A DNA stretch of 64,000 nucleotides, taken from contig JANSXK010000002.1 in the NCBI GenBank assembly GCA_024742995.1, forward strand, positions 62,001 to 126,000, in the 5' to 3' direction. Position numbers and translations under genes: made by a program. The DNA is from Gammaproteobacteria bacterium. Lineage in GTDB: Bacteria; Pseudomonadota; Gammaproteobacteria; Legionellales; Legionellaceae. Within the stretch, counting starts at the first letter, position 1, and each line of letters begins with the position of its first letter. The notes under the pieces are model-generated. The model ran no database searches. It saw nothing but the letters and a program-made list of their open reading frames with translations, and was not told the origin of the DNA. Below are positions 8,752 through 17,533 of the stretch, piece by piece.

Positions 8752-9627
8752 CTAAGGAGTCAACCCAATATAGCTAATAAGTTCTCGTCCACTCGCTACT
8801 GAGAAGCCAAGTAGGCCGTGATAATTTTTATCCTGAAGTTGATATTTTTCTGCAGCGCTCATTTTTTCATAATACGACATATCAATATCCAAGGCTGAAT
8901 AATACCGTAATAAGTTATAACGAGTATTTCTACCATTCACCCCGAATAACGTACGACAAAAAGAATAGAAGGAAAATGCTGTAATACTAGATAACGCAGA
9001 TGGATTAATTGCATAGCTAAATCCAAAATTTGGTCCCGGAAATTGATTGGCAATCATTTTTCCATAGGCCCACTGTAGATGATTAATTAAATCACAGTCG
9101 TACTTTTCGAATCCTATAGGGATCAACAAATAGCGCAGTTCCGAAAGACGCAGCTGATTAACATTAAAATAAAACCCTAGCTCACCCGTTGTGGGGTAAA
9201 TACCAACCATTTTGGGGGTTATTTTAGATCTATTGAATGGCAACGATGATATTAAAAACTGATCTAGATAAGAGTGTACTAACCCAGAAGACTCAGTAAG
9301 AATCTCAGCGTAAATTTTGTACTGCACTTCACCGCAAATATGACGTACCCCAAGCCAAGCGCCAAATTTGAGTGCGCCCATTTGCTGCCAATTCTCTAGC
9401 AAGGAATATATTGCTTCATCTAAGTCTACCACTTTCAGTGATTCTAATAAAAATCGAAGCTGCATAAGTCTATGGGGTATTTTGCTTCTTGGCGGCGCGA
9501 TTTCTAAGGTATAACGAATACCATCGTTAACACTGGTAAATGCAAATTCCAATGGATACCCTTTTGAAGTCAAACGGCTTAAATGCCAAGCAGCTAGATC
9601 AGATGGGTTTGCTAAAAAAGGATGCAT
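8752..9627 (-). CDS. Unidentified 291-residue protein, possibly ABBA-type
   Basis: A full-length, well-formed frame that I cannot name. It has no signal peptide or convincing membrane helix and looks cytosolic. The sequence alternates helices with short aromatic-rich strands at regular spacing: PLEFAFTS, IRYTLEIAPP, QYKIYAEILTE, ELGFYFNVN, LRYLLIPIGF and a terminal ELISYIGL. That rhythm, including the KIYAEI strand, recalls ABBA-fold (CloQ/DMATS-like) prenyltransferases, but this is a pattern impression only. The gene starts at an ATG at 9627 and lies 37 bp upstream of nothing coupled; the next gene downstream on this strand is IS debris. It has no operon partner to hint at a role. Confidence 0.6.
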   Translation of the reverse strand: MHPFLANPSDLAAWHLSRLTSKGYPLEFAFTSVNDGIRYTLEIAPPRSKIPHRLMQLRFLLESLKVVDLDEAIYSLLENWQQMGALKFGAWLGVRHICGEVQYKIYAEILTESSGLVHSYLDQFLISSLPFNRSKITPKMVGIYPTTGELGFYFNVNQLRLSELRYLLIPIGFEKYDCDLINHLQWAYGKMIANQFPGPNFGFSYAINPSALSSITAFSFYSFCRTLFGVNGRNTRYNLLRYYSALDIDMSYYEKMSAAEKYQLQDKNYHGLLGFSVASGRELISYIGLTP

Positions 9628-9664
9628 CAGTAATCTTAAACTTTTAATTAGGCTTTCCTGCTCA

Positions 9665-11782
9665 TCAGGGCTGGATCAATTTGTAACACTGATGAATTTT
9701 GGCATTGCGCTTAAAATCCACATCGATGGTTTCTGGGGTGATATCTTGAACAGCATAGTCTTGCATAATCGCTGGACTCAATTTGAATTGACGAAGATTG
9801 GTTGAAAAATATAACACACCCCCCGATGTCAGCAATGCCATACACTTTCTAATCAAGGTCACATGATCGCGCGTCACATCCATGGTTTGGTTCATACGCT
9901 TAGAATTAGAAAAGCTGGGTGGATCGAGAAAAATCACGTCAAAGCGATCACGGGTTTTATCCAGCCATTCCAAACAATCGTATTGGACAAATTGATGTTT
10001 TGACGCATCAATCGCATTCAAACGAAAGTTTTCTTCCGCCCATGACAAATACGTACGTGACAAATCCACATTGGTTGTCAAAGCACCAGCCGTCGCTGCA
10101 TGCACGCTTGCCGTACCTGTATAACAAAAACAATTTAAAAACTTGGTGCCAGGTTTTAGCGTCGCAAATTTCAAGCGCAATAAGCGGTGATCTAAAAACA
10201 AACCCGTATCTAAATAATCTTGTAAATTGACGCGCAACAAAGCCCCACCTTCTCTCACTGTCAAAAACTGGCGCCGCTCGGCTATCTTTTCATACTGCTG
10301 CACCCCACGCTGTCGAGCACGTTGTTTTAAAATCAACTGATCGGGCTGTAGCCCTAATATGCCTGGCACAGCCGCCATCACTTCTTGACGCCGTTGTTCC
10401 GCTTTTTCAGGCGGCACTGAAGCAGGGGGCGCATACTCTTGCAATACCGCAAAGTCCTTATAGATATCAATCGCAAAAGCATATTCTGGTAAATCTGCAT
10501 CATACACACGATAACAATCAATCTGATTGCGCTGCACCCAAGACCGTAAATGCTGGTGATTTTTTTTTAGACGATTGGCAAACATTTGTACTTGCTCTGA
10601 CAAAAGCTTTGGCGGTGCATCTCGGCGCAAACGATTCTTCTCATCTAAACGTAGACAATACAATTGACAAGCTAGAGGTCCATTATAAAATTTATATTGT
10701 TTATGCGAACGCAATCCCATGCCTCTGGCCAGATCGGGCTCAGACGTCAAAATGGCGGCTTCCCAACCCGAAAAATCATCATGCAACACTTGGCCTAAAA
10801 TTTGATAAAGTGGCAAAAGTGTCTCAATCTCCCCGAGACGCTCACCGTAAGGTGGATTACTCACCAACAATCCCCGCGGTGGCTGGGTTGGCAAAACCCC
10901 TGGCGTCAACGCTTGTACTGACCACATCGTATATGCCGCAACCCCTGCGCGTATCGCATTGGCCTGCGCCATCGCAATGGCATCATCATCCTGATCACTG
11001 CCATGCAATACCATACTGGGAACAATCTGCTGTTGCTCAGCTTCTTCTCGACGTTGTGCCCATAATTGTGGATCGTGCCCGAACCAAGCCGAAAACGCTT
11101 GATCTTGCCGCAACAACCCCGGCGCAATATGTGCGGCCAACATGGCAGCTTCAATCACCAAAGTGCCCGCACCACAACAGGGATCGTAAAACGCAACCCC
11201 TTCTGCACAAAGGACCGGCCATTTTGCACGCAAGAGCACTGCCGATGCCACGGTTTCTTTTAACGGTGCTTCGCCCGCTTCCAAACGATAGCCACGCTGA
11301 TGCAAACTATATCCAGTCAAATCCAAACCAACCGTGAGTTTGTGTTTATGAAGATAGGCACGTATACGAATATCTGGCCGATCACGATCGATGGTTGGGC
11401 GCTCTAAACTATGATCACGACAATAATCAACGATGCCATCTTTGATAATTTGAGCCCCAAACATAGAATTACGAATGGTGTCAGAAATCCCTTGAAAATG
11501 AATATCCAAATGGGCGTCGGATTGAAACACCTTATCCCAAGCAAATTGCCGGCATAATTGATGCACTTGCTGCGGATCGTATGCTTCCCCTTCACACAAT
11601 ACCAATAACACCCGATTGGCAATTCGAGACCATAAACAAATATCATAGATCACAGCGAGCGTGGCACGGCCAAATACGCCTTGCGGACTGACACGGATTT
11701 GGGTGAGTCCCAAAGGCTTTAATTCTTCTTCTAAGAGATATTCTAAACCCTTAGCACAAGTGACCAAGATAGCATACGTCAT
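9665..11782 (-). CDS. rlmL: Bifunctional 23S rRNA methyltransferase RlmKL
   Basis: The fused enzyme methylates G2445 (N2, RlmL part) and G2069 (N7, RlmK part) of 23S rRNA. Its 705 residues match the E. coli protein (702). The order is: THUMP domain (about 45-155), the RlmL Rossmann methyltransferase with DPCCGAGTLVIEAA and the catalytic SNPPYGERL (about 308-316), then the RlmK methyltransferase with NCFCYTGTASVHAA and FLDPPSFSNSKRM. The ATG at 11782 overlaps the darP stop (ATGA), so the two ribosome-biogenesis genes are coupled. Confidence 0.95.
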   Translation of the reverse strand: MTYAILVTCAKGLEYLLEEELKPLGLTQIRVSPQGVFGRATLAVIYDICLWSRIANRVLLVLCEGEAYDPQQVHQLCRQFAWDKVFQSDAHLDIHFQGISDTIRNSMFGAQIIKDGIVDYCRDHSLERPTIDRDRPDIRIRAYLHKHKLTVGLDLTGYSLHQRGYRLEAGEAPLKETVASAVLLRAKWPVLCAEGVAFYDPCCGAGTLVIEAAMLAAHIAPGLLRQDQAFSAWFGHDPQLWAQRREEAEQQQIVPSMVLHGSDQDDDAIAMAQANAIRAGVAAYTMWSVQALTPGVLPTQPPRGLLVSNPPYGERLGEIETLLPLYQILGQVLHDDFSGWEAAILTSEPDLARGMGLRSHKQYKFYNGPLACQLYCLRLDEKNRLRRDAPPKLLSEQVQMFANRLKKNHQHLRSWVQRNQIDCYRVYDADLPEYAFAIDIYKDFAVLQEYAPPASVPPEKAEQRRQEVMAAVPGILGLQPDQLILKQRARQRGVQQYEKIAERRQFLTVREGGALLRVNLQDYLDTGLFLDHRLLRLKFATLKPGTKFLNCFCYTGTASVHAATAGALTTNVDLSRTYLSWAEENFRLNAIDASKHQFVQYDCLEWLDKTRDRFDVIFLDPPSFSNSKRMNQTMDVTRDHVTLIRKCMALLTSGGVLYFSTNLRQFKLSPAIMQDYAVQDITPETIDVDFKRNAKIHQCYKLIQP

Positions 11783-12255
11783 ACATAAGCCCTAAGATAA
11801 CGAAACAGTGCCGTATAAGCCGTTTTTTGTACGATGGGGTTGGGAGCGGTTTGGGCTTTTTTAATCAATTGACGCAAGTACTGAAGATCATCGGGACGAA
11901 ATGCTGCAACGAACGCACTCAATGCGTCATTGCCCCCCTGCAGTAATTTCTCACGCCAAGCTTCTGTCGCGTGAAAATGGGCTGTTTGCGCGCTGTCTTC
12001 GGCTTGTAATGTTGCAAACGCAGCAATAATCGCCTGGTGATCCGCTGCTCGCAGTAATTTCCCCACCAATTGCGATTGGCGGCGCACAGCGCCATGACTC
12101 CGCATCGATTTTGCATCTTGTATGGCGTGACATAAGGGTTCAGTCAGCGGTAATCGCTGCAAGTCGTCCAGACTTAAGGCAATCAATTGATTGCCTAAAT
12201 CTTGAAGCGCATCCGCATCGCGTTTTTTTTGTGACTTAGATTTGGCGTCATCCAC
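11779..12255 (-). CDS. darP: Ribosome-associated protein DarP (YjgA family)
   Basis: DarP (formerly YjgA) binds the late-assembling 50S subunit. The 158-residue product has the family's highly charged N-terminus (SKSQKKRDADALQDLG), the LQRLPL segment and a conserved helical core (SHGAVRRQSQLVGKLLR). The start is a GTG at 12255, 3 bp after the stop of the upstream TSUP gene, and the end overlaps rlmL by 4 bases. That arrangement puts it in a run with the transporter above and the 23S methyltransferase below. Confidence 0.9.
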   Translation of the reverse strand: MDDAKSKSQKKRDADALQDLGNQLIALSLDDLQRLPLTEPLCHAIQDAKSMRSHGAVRRQSQLVGKLLRAADHQAIIAAFATLQAEDSAQTAHFHATEAWREKLLQGGNDALSAFVAAFRPDDLQYLRQLIKKAQTAPNPIVQKTAYTALFRYLRAYV

Positions 12256-12258
12256 ACA

Positions 12259-13158
12259 TCAAGCCTCAGCAGCCATCGGTGTGCGATCTGCCAAACGTGT
12301 TTTGAAGTAGGTTTTCGCAATTGCAACGATATTGAAACACAAGAGAAAAATCAGCAAATCATGCAACCAAGATACCGTCAAATAATGGAAGATAGGCAAT
12401 GTAATCGCCACACCAATGCACCCACCTAAACTTAAGATCAAGATGCGTTTGATTGGCATCTGTTTGGCATTACGCAAGAACATGAACGTGGTCAGCGGTT
12501 GTTGCATCGCACCTGCAGTCATCATGATCGGAAATGCCACCAGGGGTGAAACAGACAAAATAAACAAAACCGCTTGTACCATGGCAAATAAGCCGACACC
12601 CACCGACGTCAACGCACCACAAATCATCACAGCAAGGAAGCCAATCAATAGTTTCCAAGAATGGAGCGCCGTAGCAGTACCACCCACAGGTAATAATCCC
12701 ATCTGATCACTGACCAACAAACATATGATGAAAGCAAAAGCAGCAATCATTGCCACACGAATGGCTTGCTTGCCCAAACGTGAGACGACACCACCACCTA
12801 ATAAACCACCCAAGCATGCGCCTGAGACCAAAACCACCAAGGTAGTTAGATCTACCGCCACATATTGCATAAAAAACAAAGATTCAATGGCACCTGGCAC
12901 CAATTGCGCACCGTTATTCATGGCAGGCAATTCTTCATCAGAAAACGTGCCTAAGATCTTAGCCAGCGTAATATTAACGGCAAAACTACCGAGGCCCAAT
13001 GTATCAGCAATAAACGCAACCATACCCGACCCCAATAGTCGCAGCTTGTCTTGAAAAGACACCGATACTGATGGTTGTTGGCGCAATTGATGCACCATAT
13101 AACCCGTAACAAACAGGGCTAGAAACACAACCAAAAAAATAATTACGACCATTGCCAT
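12259..13158 (-). CDS. TSUP-family (TauE/SafE-like) membrane permease
   Basis: An integral membrane protein of about 299 residues with eight or nine hydrophobic segments. It has the TSUP/TauE-SafE signature of two repeated halves: a first half around AFIADTLGLGSFAVN and GACLGGLLGGGVVSRLG, and a second half around GALTSVGVGLFAMVQA. Members export sulfite, sulfonates or other small anions; the substrate cannot be read from sequence. I chose the ATG at 13158, which has GGGG six bases upstream, over a TTG 12 bp earlier. It follows coxC after 132 bp, in the place where many oxidase operons carry SURF1 or heme A synthesis genes. Confidence 0.82.
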   Translation of the reverse strand: MAMVVIIFLVVFLALFVTGYMVHQLRQQPSVSVSFQDKLRLLGSGMVAFIADTLGLGSFAVNITLAKILGTFSDEELPAMNNGAQLVPGAIESLFFMQYVAVDLTTLVVLVSGACLGGLLGGGVVSRLGKQAIRVAMIAAFAFIICLLVSDQMGLLPVGGTATALHSWKLLIGFLAVMICGALTSVGVGLFAMVQAVLFILSVSPLVAFPIMMTAGAMQQPLTTFMFLRNAKQMPIKRILILSLGGCIGVAITLPIFHYLTVSWLHDLLIFLLCFNIVAIAKTYFKTRLADRTPMAAEA

Positions 13159-13290
13159 AAAAAACCCCAAAGATGCTCTGTACCAAAGTATATTTTAAGA
13201 ACAACATTATACCATTGTTTATAAAATATAAACAGGGTATTTTTGACTATCTGCTTATTACGACACGATGGCAGGCTGATTAGAAATAAC

Positions 13291-14160
13291 CTATAGCCAA
13301 TACACAAAAATAAACAAGAATAACCACACCACATCGACAAAATGCCAATACCAAGCGACTGCTTCAAAAGCAAAGTGGCGCTCCGGGGTAAAGTGACCGC
13401 ATAAAGAACGGCATAAAATGACGATCAACATGATGGTACCGATGGTCACATGTAAGCCATGAAACCCGGTGAGCATAAAAAATGTCGTGCCATAAATACC
13501 AGAATCCAGCGTCAAATTAAGCTCGTGATAAGCATCTGCGTACTCGTGTGCTTGCAAGCCCAAGAACAAAATTCCTAATGCAATCGTACACGCCAAGCCA
13601 ATTTCTAATTGGCGACGTTTTTTAAATTGTAAGGCCCAGTGCGCCCAAGTGATGGTCACCCCTGAAGACAACAAAATCACGGTGTTAATTGCCGCCAGAC
13701 CCCACGCGCCCATGGCTTCGTGGGCGCCAACAAATTCACGATTATCTGGATTCACCAATAAGGGCCAAGCCGCTTTAAACTGCGGCCATAAAAACAGATG
13801 CGTGCTGGGATTCATTTCACCGCCTAGCTCTGGGACAGTGAAATACCGTGACAAAAATAATGCGCCAAAAAATCCGCCAAAGAAACACACTTCAGAAAAA
13901 ATAAACCAACACATGCCCCATCGAAAAGACTTATCAACCTGGAGATTATAGCGACCCCTCTGGTTTTCATAAATCACTTGGCCAAACCAACCAAAAAACA
14001 TGCCGATCAAAACACAAAATCCCAAGGTAAACACATAAGGACCATACCACTCATCATGCAGCCATAATGCAGCACCCGCCAACGTCGAACTCAGGCCAAT
14101 GGAACCCATCAAAGGCCAATGGCTTGGTTGTGGAATATAATATGCCCCTTGTGCACCCAT
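13291..14160 (-). CDS. coxC: Cytochrome c oxidase subunit III
   Basis: Subunit III of the aa3-type oxidase, 289 residues with seven transmembrane helices. Family segments are visible: YYIPQPSHWPLMGS at the N-terminus, RWGMCWFIFSEVCFFGGFF with the conserved Glu, GVTITWAHWA, FMLTGFHGLHVTIGT and the C-terminal AVAWYWHFVDVVWLFLF. It stabilises the catalytic core in the inner membrane. It follows ctaG after 39 bp and is the last oxidase gene of the cluster. Confidence 0.96.
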   Translation of the reverse strand: MGAQGAYYIPQPSHWPLMGSIGLSSTLAGAALWLHDEWYGPYVFTLGFCVLIGMFFGWFGQVIYENQRGRYNLQVDKSFRWGMCWFIFSEVCFFGGFFGALFLSRYFTVPELGGEMNPSTHLFLWPQFKAAWPLLVNPDNREFVGAHEAMGAWGLAAINTVILLSSGVTITWAHWALQFKKRRQLEIGLACTIALGILFLGLQAHEYADAYHELNLTLDSGIYGTTFFMLTGFHGLHVTIGTIMLIVILCRSLCGHFTPERHFAFEAVAWYWHFVDVVWLFLFIFVYWL

Positions 14161-14199
14161 AGGTTATTCTCCGATTGTAGAACTTGTCTTCATAATCTG

Positions 14200-14739
14200 T
14201 TATTTGTCCGTCACATCAAACAAAGCATACGCCAAGGTGATTGTTTTCACCGATCGAGGGATATCTGGATCTAAGTGAAACAATAACGGCATATCCATCG
14301 CTTCATGCCCACCCAAGGTTTGTCGCGTAAAACAAAAACACTCGGTTTTTTTAATATATTTTGCCGCAATGCCCGGTGTGACACTAGGAATTGCTTGTAC
14401 CGACATCCGATGATTGGTTTTATTTTCCGCGTAAAAAGCCAAATGAGCAATACGGCCTGGATGAATTTTAATTTCCCTCGTTTTGGGATAAAACGCCCAA
14501 GGCACACTGCCCGCATTCGTCGCAACAAATTGCACCACAATCTCGCGGTCTTCTTGGACCTGTAGTTTAGACAGGTCAATGCCTCTGGTGTCCAAAACAA
14601 CTTTACCGTTAATGCTCAACGCCTTGCACAAGCTATTATAAATAGGCACCAGCAAGAAGCCAAAGCCAAACATCAACACCCCTAATAGGCCTAAAACAAC
14701 GGGCAACCGCTTATGCCATCGTTTCTGATCTTTACTCAT
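14200..14739 (-). CDS. ctaG: Cytochrome c oxidase assembly protein CtaG (Cox11)
   Basis: Cox11-type copper chaperone that delivers Cu to the CuB site of subunit I. The 179 residues include one N-terminal membrane anchor (VVLGLLGVLMFGFGFLLVP, about 14-32) followed by a periplasmic beta-sandwich. The copper-binding CFCF motif is present in KKTECFCFTRQTL (about 131-143), and PLLFHLDPDIP is also conserved. The start overlaps the coxA stop as ATGA, the usual coupling. Confidence 0.95.
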   Translation of the reverse strand: MSKDQKRWHKRLPVVLGLLGVLMFGFGFLLVPIYNSLCKALSINGKVVLDTRGIDLSKLQVQEDREIVVQFVATNAGSVPWAFYPKTREIKIHPGRIAHLAFYAENKTNHRMSVQAIPSVTPGIAAKYIKKTECFCFTRQTLGGHEAMDMPLLFHLDPDIPRSVKTITLAYALFDVTDK

Positions 14740-16340
14740 TTGATCTTAGGCGGTGTGCTAAAACTATGGTAAGGCGGCGGTGACGGTAATGTCCATTCTA
14801 AACCATGCGCACCTTCCCAAACTTTTTTTGTCGCTTGCTTCCCACGTTTCACTGTCCGAATGACATTCCATAAAAACAATAATTGAGATACCCCAAAAAT
14901 GAAAGCTCCAATGGAAATCACTTCGTTAAAGTTCGCAAACTGCAGCGCATAATCAGGAATACGTCGTGGCATACCGGCCAGTCCTAAAAAATGCATGGGG
15001 AAAAAGGTAATGTTCACTGAAATCACAGACAACCAAAAATGCCATTTGCCAACTGTTTCGTTATACATATGCCCCGTCCATTTCGGCAACCAATAATAAA
15101 CAGCCGCAAGCAATGAAAAAATAGCGCCAGGCACTAAGACATAATGAAAATGGCCGACCACAAAATAAGTATCTTGATATTGAAAATCTGCTGGCACCAA
15201 AGACAGCATGATGCCCGTAAACCCACCGAAGGTGAATAGAAACAAGAACCCTAAGGCAAACAGCATTGGCGTTTCAAAGGTGAGCGATCCCTTGTACATC
15301 GTTGCAGCCCAGTTGAATACTTTGATGCCCGTGGGTACGGCAACCAACATAGTGGTGTACATAAAAAACAATTCCGCCGCCAAAGGCACGCCCGTGGTGA
15401 ACATATGGTGCACCCACACAACGAACGACACAAACGCAATCCCTGCCAACGCATACACCATGGAGGCATAGCCAAACAAAGGTTTACGACTAAACGTAGG
15501 AACCACTTCAGAAATCACCCCAAATGCAGGCAAAATTAAAACATACACCTCTGGATGACCGAAAAACCAAAAAATATGCTGGAACAATATGGGATCACCG
15601 CCACCACTGGCCTCGAAAAAACTGGTACCAAAATGGCGATCAGCCAACATCATGGTCACCGCGCCCGCGAGCACAGGCATGATAGCAATCAACAAAAACG
15701 CTGTGATCAACCAAGACCAAACGAACAAAGGCAGTTTCATCATTGTCATGCCAGGCGCACGCATATTCAAAATAGTGGAAATGATGTTGATGGAACCCAT
15801 GATAGAGGATAAGCCCATCATATGAATTGAAAAAATCATAAAGTCCGTGCTGGGCGGCGCAAATTTGGTCGACAGCGGCGCATAAAATGTCCAACCAAAA
15901 TTGGGACCACCACCCGCATGAAACATAGTAGATCCCAAAAGAGCAAACGCAAATGGCAACAACCAAAAGCTCCAATTATTCAAACGAGGCAACGCCATGT
16001 CAGGCGCGCCAATCATCATGGGAATTTGCCAATTGGCAATCCCTGTGAAGGCAGGCATCACCACCCCAAATAACATCACAAGCCCATGCAGCGTCGTCAT
16101 TTGATTAAAAAAGTTGGGATCAATGAAACGATGTCCCGGCTCAAATAATTCAATACGAATCGCCAAAGCCATCGAACCGGCAACAAAAAAACTCGCCATG
16201 GCTAACCACAAATAGAGCGTACCAATATCTTTATGATTTGTAGTAAATACCCAGCGTTTGATAAAGCCAAGTACACCACGACCTTGTTGTGAACCATGAT
16301 CATGATGATCAAGCTCAGGTGCTACTGCGACATCAGTCAT
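14736..16340 (-). CDS. coxA: Cytochrome c oxidase subunit I
   Basis: Catalytic subunit of the terminal oxidase, 534 residues with twelve transmembrane helices. It reduces O2 and pumps protons. The A-type signature WFFGHPEVYVLILP holds the CuB His, the cross-linked Tyr and the Glu of the D-channel. Other ligands are visible in WVHHMFTTG (CuB) and VGHFHYVLVPGA (heme a and a3 His). The N-terminal heme a ligand lies in TTLHGLVMLFG. Both ends overlap neighbours by four bases (coxB upstream, ctaG downstream). Confidence 0.98.
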   Translation of the reverse strand: MTDVAVAPELDHHDHGSQQGRGVLGFIKRWVFTTNHKDIGTLYLWLAMASFFVAGSMALAIRIELFEPGHRFIDPNFFNQMTTLHGLVMLFGVVMPAFTGIANWQIPMMIGAPDMALPRLNNWSFWLLPFAFALLGSTMFHAGGGPNFGWTFYAPLSTKFAPPSTDFMIFSIHMMGLSSIMGSINIISTILNMRAPGMTMMKLPLFVWSWLITAFLLIAIMPVLAGAVTMMLADRHFGTSFFEASGGGDPILFQHIFWFFGHPEVYVLILPAFGVISEVVPTFSRKPLFGYASMVYALAGIAFVSFVVWVHHMFTTGVPLAAELFFMYTTMLVAVPTGIKVFNWAATMYKGSLTFETPMLFALGFLFLFTFGGFTGIMLSLVPADFQYQDTYFVVGHFHYVLVPGAIFSLLAAVYYWLPKWTGHMYNETVGKWHFWLSVISVNITFFPMHFLGLAGMPRRIPDYALQFANFNEVISIGAFIFGVSQLLFLWNVIRTVKRGKQATKKVWEGAHGLEWTLPSPPPYHSFSTPPKIK

Positions 16341-17533
16341 TGTAATCCTCCGGATTTGGCTTTTTTAACAATGGTGGGTTTGGTCTCTTCACCAAAGCGT
16401 ACAATACGCACGTCATTGGGTTGCACCAAATCATTAGTATTATTGCCCCAGGCATTCCGCTCATAGGTCGCAATCGCTGCAACTTCCTCATTGGTCAATT
16501 GACCCGCATAAGCTTGCATGGCCGAACCAGGCACACCCTTGAGGATAATATCGATATGACGAGAAATGGGATGCCCTACCGAGACCGAGCTGCCTTTGAG
16601 GGCAGGATACATAGGTGGGATACCCTCGCCTGTAGGCATATGACACGCAGCGCATACCTGTTCGTATTTGTGTTTGCCCAGCGCCATCAAATCTTCCCGC
16701 GACATATCTGCTTGTGGTTCAGATTCGCGCTTTAACATCGCCTGTTGTTGCGCTTTTTGATCTTTCAACCACTGTGCATATTCTTCTTCTGGCACAGCTT
16801 TTACCACAATGGGCATAAAGCCATGATAGATGCCACAAAGCTCAGCGCATTGACCACGATAAACCCCAGGGGTGTCAATTTTAGCCCAAGCCTCATGCAT
16901 AAAACCAGGAATCGCGTCACGTTTTACGCCTAATTCTGGGACCCACCAAGAATGAATTACATCGTTCGACGTCACCAAAAAGCGAATTTTTTTATGGATG
17001 GGCACCACCAACGGATGATCCACCTCCAACAAATACCACTGCGACTTGGGCTGCTGATTATGAATCGCCGCATAAGGCGTGGCCAACATACTATAAAATC
17101 CGACACCTTCGTTCACATACTCATACTGCCATTTCCACTGATAACCGACCACTTTGATGGTCACATCTGAGTGATCTGTATTATCCATGCGGATCAGCAC
17201 TTGCGTCGCAGGAATCGCTAACGCGACCAAGATCAAAAAGGGCACCAGGGTCCAAAAAATTTCTAGTTTGATATTCTCATGAAACTCAGCAGCTTTATGT
17301 CCACGTGATTTGCGATGAAAAATCAAAGCAAAGATCATCACCCCAAACACCACAATACCGATGCCGGCACAAACCCATATCGCAATCATATGTAAACGAT
17401 AGATGTCATGGCTGATTGGCGTGACACCCTGAAACATATTCAGCTGCCATCCTTCTTTGGCCAGCACAGAAGGCGCTAAAAATAGCGTGGTAATAAACCC
17501 TAGTACTTGCGCGATTGTAAGTCGATTACGCAT
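16337..17533 (-). CDS. coxB: Cytochrome c oxidase subunit II fused to cytochrome c
   Basis: Subunit II of caa3 type, 398 residues from the ATG at 17533. The order is: signal peptide ending near SVLAKEG, two transmembrane helices (about 48-70 and 90-112), the cupredoxin CuA domain with DVIHSWWVPELG and GQCAELCGIYHGFM (Cys-x3-Cys, His, Met), then a C-terminal class I cytochrome c with CAACH (heme site) and the distal Met in GSAMQAYAG. I chose 17533 because GGGGG lies 8 bases upstream and a signal peptide follows at once; TTG and ATG codons up to 17557 are alternatives. It overlaps the upstream cytochrome gene by 8 bases. The fused cytochrome lets electrons enter directly from a membrane donor. 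Confidence 0.95.
   Translation of the reverse strand: MRNRLTIAQVLGFITTLFLAPSVLAKEGWQLNMFQGVTPISHDIYRLHMIAIWVCAGIGIVVFGVMIFALIFHRKSRGHKAAEFHENIKLEIFWTLVPFLILVALAIPATQVLIRMDNTDHSDVTIKVVGYQWKWQYEYVNEGVGFYSMLATPYAAIHNQQPKSQWYLLEVDHPLVVPIHKKIRFLVTSNDVIHSWWVPELGVKRDAIPGFMHEAWAKIDTPGVYRGQCAELCGIYHGFMPIVVKAVPEEEYAQWLKDQKAQQQAMLKRESEPQADMSREDLMALGKHKYEQVCAACHMPTGEGIPPMYPALKGSSVSVGHPISRHIDIILKGVPGSAMQAYAGQLTNEEVAAIATYERNAWGNNTNDLVQPNDVRIVRFGEETKPTIVKKAKSGGLQ

Noticed and set aside
10609-11337. 242-codon plus-strand ORF inside rlmL
   Set aside because: It is antisense to the conserved first methyltransferase domain of RlmKL, and its product has no recognisable feature.
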